From: CAIQPS01 sp963843455
GTDB lineage: Bacteria > Actinomycetota > Thermoleophilia > RBG-16-64-13
Assembly: GCA_963843455.1 (NCBI GenBank)
Contig: CAWJKE010000010.1
Span: forward strand, 310,001-374,000
Direction of reading: 5' to 3'
DNA length: 64,000 nucleotides
Within the stretch, counting starts at the first letter, position 1; each line of letters starts with the position of its first letter. Position numbers and translations under genes: made by a program. Below the pieces are notes generated by a model. The model did no database searches and was not told the DNA's origin. It was given only the letters and a program-made list of their open reading frames with translations. Positions 60,429-64,000 of the stretch are shown piece by piece.

Positions 60429-61028
60429 CTAGATGACTATCTCGTCCACCGAACGGCGAACTTTGGGCATGCCCGGCTCGGCGGGGTAGCCGATAGAGAC
60501 CATGACCGTCGGCACCAGGTTCTCGCGGAGGTCGAGGATCTTCGTGAACTCCGGGGGTTGGAAGGCGGTCATGGGACAGGCTCCCAATCCCAGGGAGTGG
60601 GCTCCGTTAAGGGTGTTGCCGAGGGCGAGATAGACCTGCTCCTTGGACCACTGCAGGCGCTGCTCGGGGGTCATGCCGTTGGCCGCGTTGGCTGCCATCT
60701 CATTCAGCATCTGCCGGACGCCGTCCGGGGCGCCCGCGGCCGCCATCGCCGCGTCGAGCTTGCTGATGATCGCGGGGTAGTCGGTGTCGGCGCAGAAGAC
60801 GAAGATGTGGGAGCAGGCGCGCACCTGATTCTGGTTGAAACTGACCGGGAACAGCTTGTCCTTGGTCTCTTGGTCGGATACGACCTTGATCATCCAGGGC
60901 TGCAGGTTGATCGCCGAGGCGGCGTAGCTGGTCATCTCCAGGAGTTCGTGGATCGTCTCTTCCGGGACCTTCCTATCCTCGTACTGCCTGATGGACCCGC
61001 GATTCTTGACGATGTCCTTGAATTCCAC
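60429..61028 (-). CDS. Nitroreductase-family flavoprotein
   Basis: 199 residues. Family start VKNRGSIRQYEDRKVPEETI (FMN-binding Arg residues), SAINLQPWMIKVVSD, and LGLGACPMTAFQPPEF. Binds FMN and reduces nitro compounds, quinones or other acceptors using NAD(P)H; the substrate is not clear. Followed by DUF4126 and acyP. Confidence 0.87.
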   Translation of the reverse strand: MEFKDIVKNRGSIRQYEDRKVPEETIHELLEMTSYAASAINLQPWMIKVVSDQETKDKLFPVSFNQNQVRACSHIFVFCADTDYPAIISKLDAAMAAAGAPDGVRQMLNEMAANAANGMTPEQRLQWSKEQVYLALGNTLNGAHSLGLGACPMTAFQPPEFTKILDLRENLVPTVMVSIGYPAEPGMPKVRRSVDEIVI

Positions 61029-61239
61029 GATTACCTCGCTTAGGGAAGTGCTGTAGCTTCTGTGTTGCTCTCCCGCCCGGTAGCTCGGGGGCGAGGGCCA
61101 GTATACAAGTGCGGCCTCGGGGGCGCGAATCCTGCTGGAGACCGGGGCCGTGCAGAGCCAGGGTGCTAAAATCCTTCGGCCGTGGCGACGCCCGGCGGTG
61201 CTGCCCTTGATGGGCGCACCGGCTATCCGCCGCGTAGTC

Positions 61240-61311
61240 GCCCCCGTAGCTCAGGGGATAGAGCAGAGGTTTCCTAAACCTCGTGCGTAGGTTCGAGTCC
61301 TACCGGGGGCA
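61240..61311 (+). tRNA. tRNA-Arg (anticodon CCT)
   Basis: Full cloverleaf: acceptor GCCCCCG/CGGGGGC, D arm GCTC...GAGC, anticodon stem GAGGT/ACCTC with loop TTCCTAA (anticodon CCT at 61273-61275), T arm GTAGG-TTCGAGT-CCTAC, discriminator A. The 3' CCA is not encoded. Confidence 0.93.
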
Positions 61312-61749
61312 TTGGCTGTTCTTGCGCGGGTGACTCCATCCCCTGCTGCTGTCAACCCTTGCCAGCCCGGGGTGTACTCCCAGGGGCAGCGTGGGAAGTC
61401 CATAGGCAGTGATACGGCGCGGGATTCATCTTTGCCGTGTTGCGCGCCGATATTCCATGCGATTGGCATACCAGGATGAGCTTCGCGGCGCGAGGCCATC
61501 AAGGGTCCGTATCGCGAATTAGCGGAGGGATACTCGAACTTGACGGATAGCGCTGTCGCCGGTGTCTTCGTGGTGTCCGCTAGAACAGCGTTGACGGGCG
61601 CACCGGCCGCTTCAACAAAGTTGCGTGGATATGCCGTAGATCATGCAAACAAATCACTTGCAGCTTTGCTGCGCTTGGTACCGGAGCGGTCTAGCGCGGA
61701 CTGAAAGGTCGAAAGGAACACTGTCTAGACCCTCGAAAGGCTCAGGCCA
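61312..61749. other. Intergenic region, no gene seen
   Basis: 438 bases between the tRNA and the HEAT-repeat gene. Short ORFs in both directions here look non-coding. I see no strong promoter, repeat or att-like duplicate of the tRNA 3' end. Confidence 0.5.
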
Positions 61750-63429
61750 ATGCTTCAAAGTCCGTCAACGTCTCCCCAGCAGGTCGCGGCGAGTGCCATC
61801 TGCAGTTCGATCCATCGGGCGTACCGCGACCTGCGCCTCTATCCACCGGACCACCCCACGGCGCGCCAGAGTCTCGACGACTTGTCCACGGCGGCCGCCC
61901 GCTATACCGAGCAATGGGGGACGCTCGCCCTGGAGGTGCATGAGAACGCGCTGGCCTCTGAAGAGGAGACTGTCTACTTGCATGAGACCAGTCGGGACAA
62001 TCTGGCTTTCTTGATGTTTCGCGACGGGGTGCGTTCCCTGTCGCTGTACCCGGGCGTCGAGGTCGAAGAGATCGAGGCCTTGGTGGATTGCCTCGCCCAT
62101 GCCGACGATCTGGCAGACATGGAGCACGATTTCGTCACAGCTCTCTGGGAAAGGGATCTCAGTCATGTCGACTATCGGGTGGTCGACCCCTTCCTCGGCG
62201 GGCAGATGTTGCAGGAAGGGGTGGTCGACGCTCTTCGAGAAACGGTATTACGTAGGCTAGAAGGAGCCCAAATCCCGGCGTTGTCCCAGGGAAGCCCGGT
62301 GCATGTGGAAATGGGCCAGGTGACGCCGACGCACGTCACCCGCGAGAGTCTGAAGCTCTCGCTTCAAGAGATCGAAGAACAAGAGCGGGCTGTCGCCGGC
62401 CTGTCCTTGGTTCTTCCGGACTTCAGCCAAGTCCTGCTCGAGATAGCAGACCACGCCCCCATCACGGCCACGGACGTCGTCCTCTCCCAGTCGCTGACGG
62501 CCGTTGTGGCGGCCTTTCTCGACATCGAGGACATCGCGGGAGCGTCTTTCGTGCTCGGGCGGCTGCGGCAGATGGAGGCCGAAGGTTGGTGCCCACCTGG
62601 GTTCGCCGGCCAGGTTGCCATCGATGCCATCACCGCTGATCATGTCCAGCATCTCCTCCAACACCTCGGGCAGGTCAGGACGGACAGGAGCGAGGAAATA
62701 GAACGATTCCTTCGGTGGCTCAAGCCGTGGATCTTCCCGTATCTTCTTGAGATCTTGGCCGAGGCCGATGATCGCACCGTCCGCAAGATGGTTCTCGGGA
62801 TACTCGGGGACGAGGCCGGAGTGCCCTGGCGGGACCTCGAGCCGTTCCTCAAAGACCCACGCTGGTACGTCGTGCGAAATGCCGTGCAGTTGGCGGCGGA
62901 TGCCGGGCACACGGGACTGACCGACCACTCGCAGCGATTGCTCCTGCATGCGGACGTGCGGGTGAGGCGTAAAGTTGTGCACGCCCTTGGACGTTTGGGT
63001 GGCCAGGCGGCTCTGAGAGGTCTCGTGCAGGCGCTATCGGACCCCGATCCGTCGGTACGCACGCTGACTGCCCGCGCCATTGGGCGCGAAGGGGGGCCGG
63101 GGCAGGAAGGGCCGCTACTCGCCCATATCGGGGATCGCCACTTTCCCTCGCTGACGGCGGAGGAGATGGAAGCCTTCTTTGAGGCCTACGCAGAGCTGGC
63201 TCAGGAGAGAGCGGTCCCTCTGCTGGACCGGTCCTGGAGAAAGGGTCTACTATCCTCCCGGCCGTTGGCTTTCCGCGTCGCGGCCGTCCTAGCCTTGGGT
63301 CGTGTTCGCGGGCCGGCGGCCCACTCCGCGCGCGAAGCGGCGGCTAGGTCAGGCGATCCTCAAATCAGGCGAGCGGCAGCGCAAGCTGCCCAGAGTCGAC
63401 CATCCACGACGTCCCAAGGTAACTCGTGA
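61750..63429 (+). CDS. HEAT-repeat protein of unknown function
   Basis: 559 residues. The N-terminal 200 residues are helical (AICSSIHRAYRDLRLYPPDH). The C-terminal third has HEAT-type repeats: DRTVRKMVLGILGDEAGVPW, DPRWYVVRNAVQLAADAGH, DVRVRRKVVHALGRLGGQAA, DPSVRTLTARAIGREGG. These form protein-binding solenoids. The next gene starts in its stop (GTGA overlap). I recall similar pairs near cyclic-di-GMP (HD-GYP) genes but cannot confirm it here. Confidence 0.65.
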   Translation: MLQSPSTSPQQVAASAICSSIHRAYRDLRLYPPDHPTARQSLDDLSTAAARYTEQWGTLALEVHENALASEEETVYLHETSRDNLAFLMFRDGVRSLSLYPGVEVEEIEALVDCLAHADDLADMEHDFVTALWERDLSHVDYRVVDPFLGGQMLQEGVVDALRETVLRRLEGAQIPALSQGSPVHVEMGQVTPTHVTRESLKLSLQEIEEQERAVAGLSLVLPDFSQVLLEIADHAPITATDVVLSQSLTAVVAAFLDIEDIAGASFVLGRLRQMEAEGWCPPGFAGQVAIDAITADHVQHLLQHLGQVRTDRSEEIERFLRWLKPWIFPYLLEILAEADDRTVRKMVLGILGDEAGVPWRDLEPFLKDPRWYVVRNAVQLAADAGHTGLTDHSQRLLLHADVRVRRKVVHALGRLGGQAALRGLVQALSDPDPSVRTLTARAIGREGGPGQEGPLLAHIGDRHFPSLTAEEMEAFFEAYAELAQERAVPLLDRSWRKGLLSSRPLAFRVAAVLALGRVRGPAAHSAREAAARSGDPQIRRAAAQAAQSRPSTTSQGNS

Positions 63430-64000
63430 GCGACGCGCCGCACTCCGTACGGTCCTCCCCCGACGACCAGTTGCTGGCCCTCAATCTCGCTGCGGCCATC
63501 CGGACGGCCGCCTACTACGATGCCGAGAACGCGGTGATGCGGCAGGTCTGCTCTATTCTGGGCGCGCAACTCGCCGCGAGGACCGAGGAGGGGGGGTCCG
63601 TAAGGATCGGTGTCCATAGCCACTGCGTCTTCGTGGGTGCGGCGCGCGTCCGCGCCTCCGTTTTGACGATCGAGAGATTTGGCTTTCTGACACAGGTGTT
63701 CGAAAAGTGGGGGATCAATTCGCTCACCTTCCATTCGGGCGTCTCGGAACCGGAGTTGGTGAATTGTGCCCTGGTCCTCGCTCGGGAACGCGGCGATGGG
63801 CCGGACGAGCTGACCGCCCTTCTGCGCGGGCGGGGCGTCGCACACATCGACGCAGATCTCCACACCGCAGGTGGCGGCTCTCACGCAATCGCTCCCGTGG
63901 AGTCGTACGCAGCGGCGGTGCAGGTCGGCGAGAAGCTGCGGGCGAGAGCCGAGAGTGCGGAACACGGCGATATGCGCCTGGCTCGACACGTGACACAGGC
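63426..64000 (+). CDS. Hypothetical partner protein, N-terminal part (runs off the window)
   Basis: GTG 63426 overlaps the stop of the HEAT-repeat gene; the frame is open for 191 codons to the right edge. Start: MSDAPHSVRSSPDDQLLALN, then LAAAIRTAAYYDAENAVMRQ, later ERFGFLTQVFEKWGINSLTF. It has no catalytic motif yet; an HD-GYP or similar signalling domain may lie beyond the window, but that is a guess. Coupled translation suggests it works with the HEAT protein. Confidence 0.6.
   Translation, partial: MSDAPHSVRSSPDDQLLALNLAAAIRTAAYYDAENAVMRQVCSILGAQLAARTEEGGSVRIGVHSHCVFVGAARVRASVLTIERFGFLTQVFEKWGINSLTFHSGVSEPELVNCALVLARERGDGPDELTALLRGRGVAHIDADLHTAGGGSHAIAPVESYAAAVQVGEKLRARAESAEHGDMRLARHVTQ

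Noticed and set aside
61251..61502. Minus-strand ORF overlapping the tRNA
   Set aside because: Overlaps a well-formed tRNA and has no recognisable features.
61240..61749. Integration site next to tRNA-Arg
   Set aside because: No integrase and no duplicate of the tRNA 3' end was seen nearby.

Overview
The window is high-GC DNA from what looks like an anaerobic bacterium, most likely an actinomycete-lineage (Actinomycetota-like) organism. Reasons: many GTG/TTG starts, several candidate leaderless promoters, ferredoxin-dependent oxidoreductases, an AOR-type tungsten enzyme, and several genes I know mainly from deep-branching Actinomycetota. The lineage is an inference; there is no rRNA gene here. 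One tRNA gene (Arg, CCT anticodon) is present at 61240-61311. There is no CRISPR array, phage or insertion sequence.

Layout. 1-1280 (minus): end-truncated amino-acid ABC permease and a broken substrate-binding protein. 1451-5515: radical SAM AmrS-like protein, an anti-sigma-type ATPase, and a badly frameshifted secreted glycoside-hydrolase-57-like protein. 5549-14533 is the most coherent metabolic block: citrate synthase (minus) diverges from a TetR-led operon carrying a three-subunit 2-oxoacid:ferredoxin oxidoreductase (korABC), two BadF/BcrA-type ATPases and two iron-sulfur proteins, interrupted by an antisense MazEF-like toxin-antitoxin pair. A perfect 18-bp palindrome sits between the divergent promoters. 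The set looks like the electron-supply and ATP-activation half of a class I benzoyl-CoA reductase, without the catalytic subunits. 14545-24610: phosphodiesterase, long-form GAPDH, a giant PPDK-like protein without its PEP barrel, CNNM/CorC transporter, LOG protein, phenylacetate-CoA ligase. 24806-26695: small membrane proteins and endonuclease III. 26845-31979: aldehyde ferredoxin oxidoreductase, its ferredoxin and a MoaD-like protein, UbiX, a PNPOx-fold protein, an M24 peptidase. 32372-41139: PolX (frameshifted), RlmKL, MscL with a zinc ribbon, HerA-like ATPase, an eRF1-like protein.

42017-48143 is a tight six-gene cluster of membrane and zinc-ribbon proteins around an SPFH protein and a DUF2207 protein; its function is not known to me and it is the best candidate for an undescribed system. 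48153-50248 has a ModE-type regulator, an aromatic-decarboxylase-type amidohydrolase and an FmdE protein. 50245-58820: ECF sigma factor, VanW, BirA, BioY, UppP, a two-component system, and a frameshifted HtrA protease. 59028-64000: Rrf2 regulator, acylphosphatase, DUF4126, nitroreductase, tRNA-Arg, a HEAT-repeat protein and a partial downstream partner.

Together, phenylacetate-CoA ligase, AOR, UbiX, the decarboxylase-type amidohydrolase and the Kor/Bcr block point to anaerobic use of aromatic compounds. At least seven loci carry single-base frame breaks while conserved motifs survive on both sides, so part of the damage is probably sequencing or assembly error rather than true gene decay.
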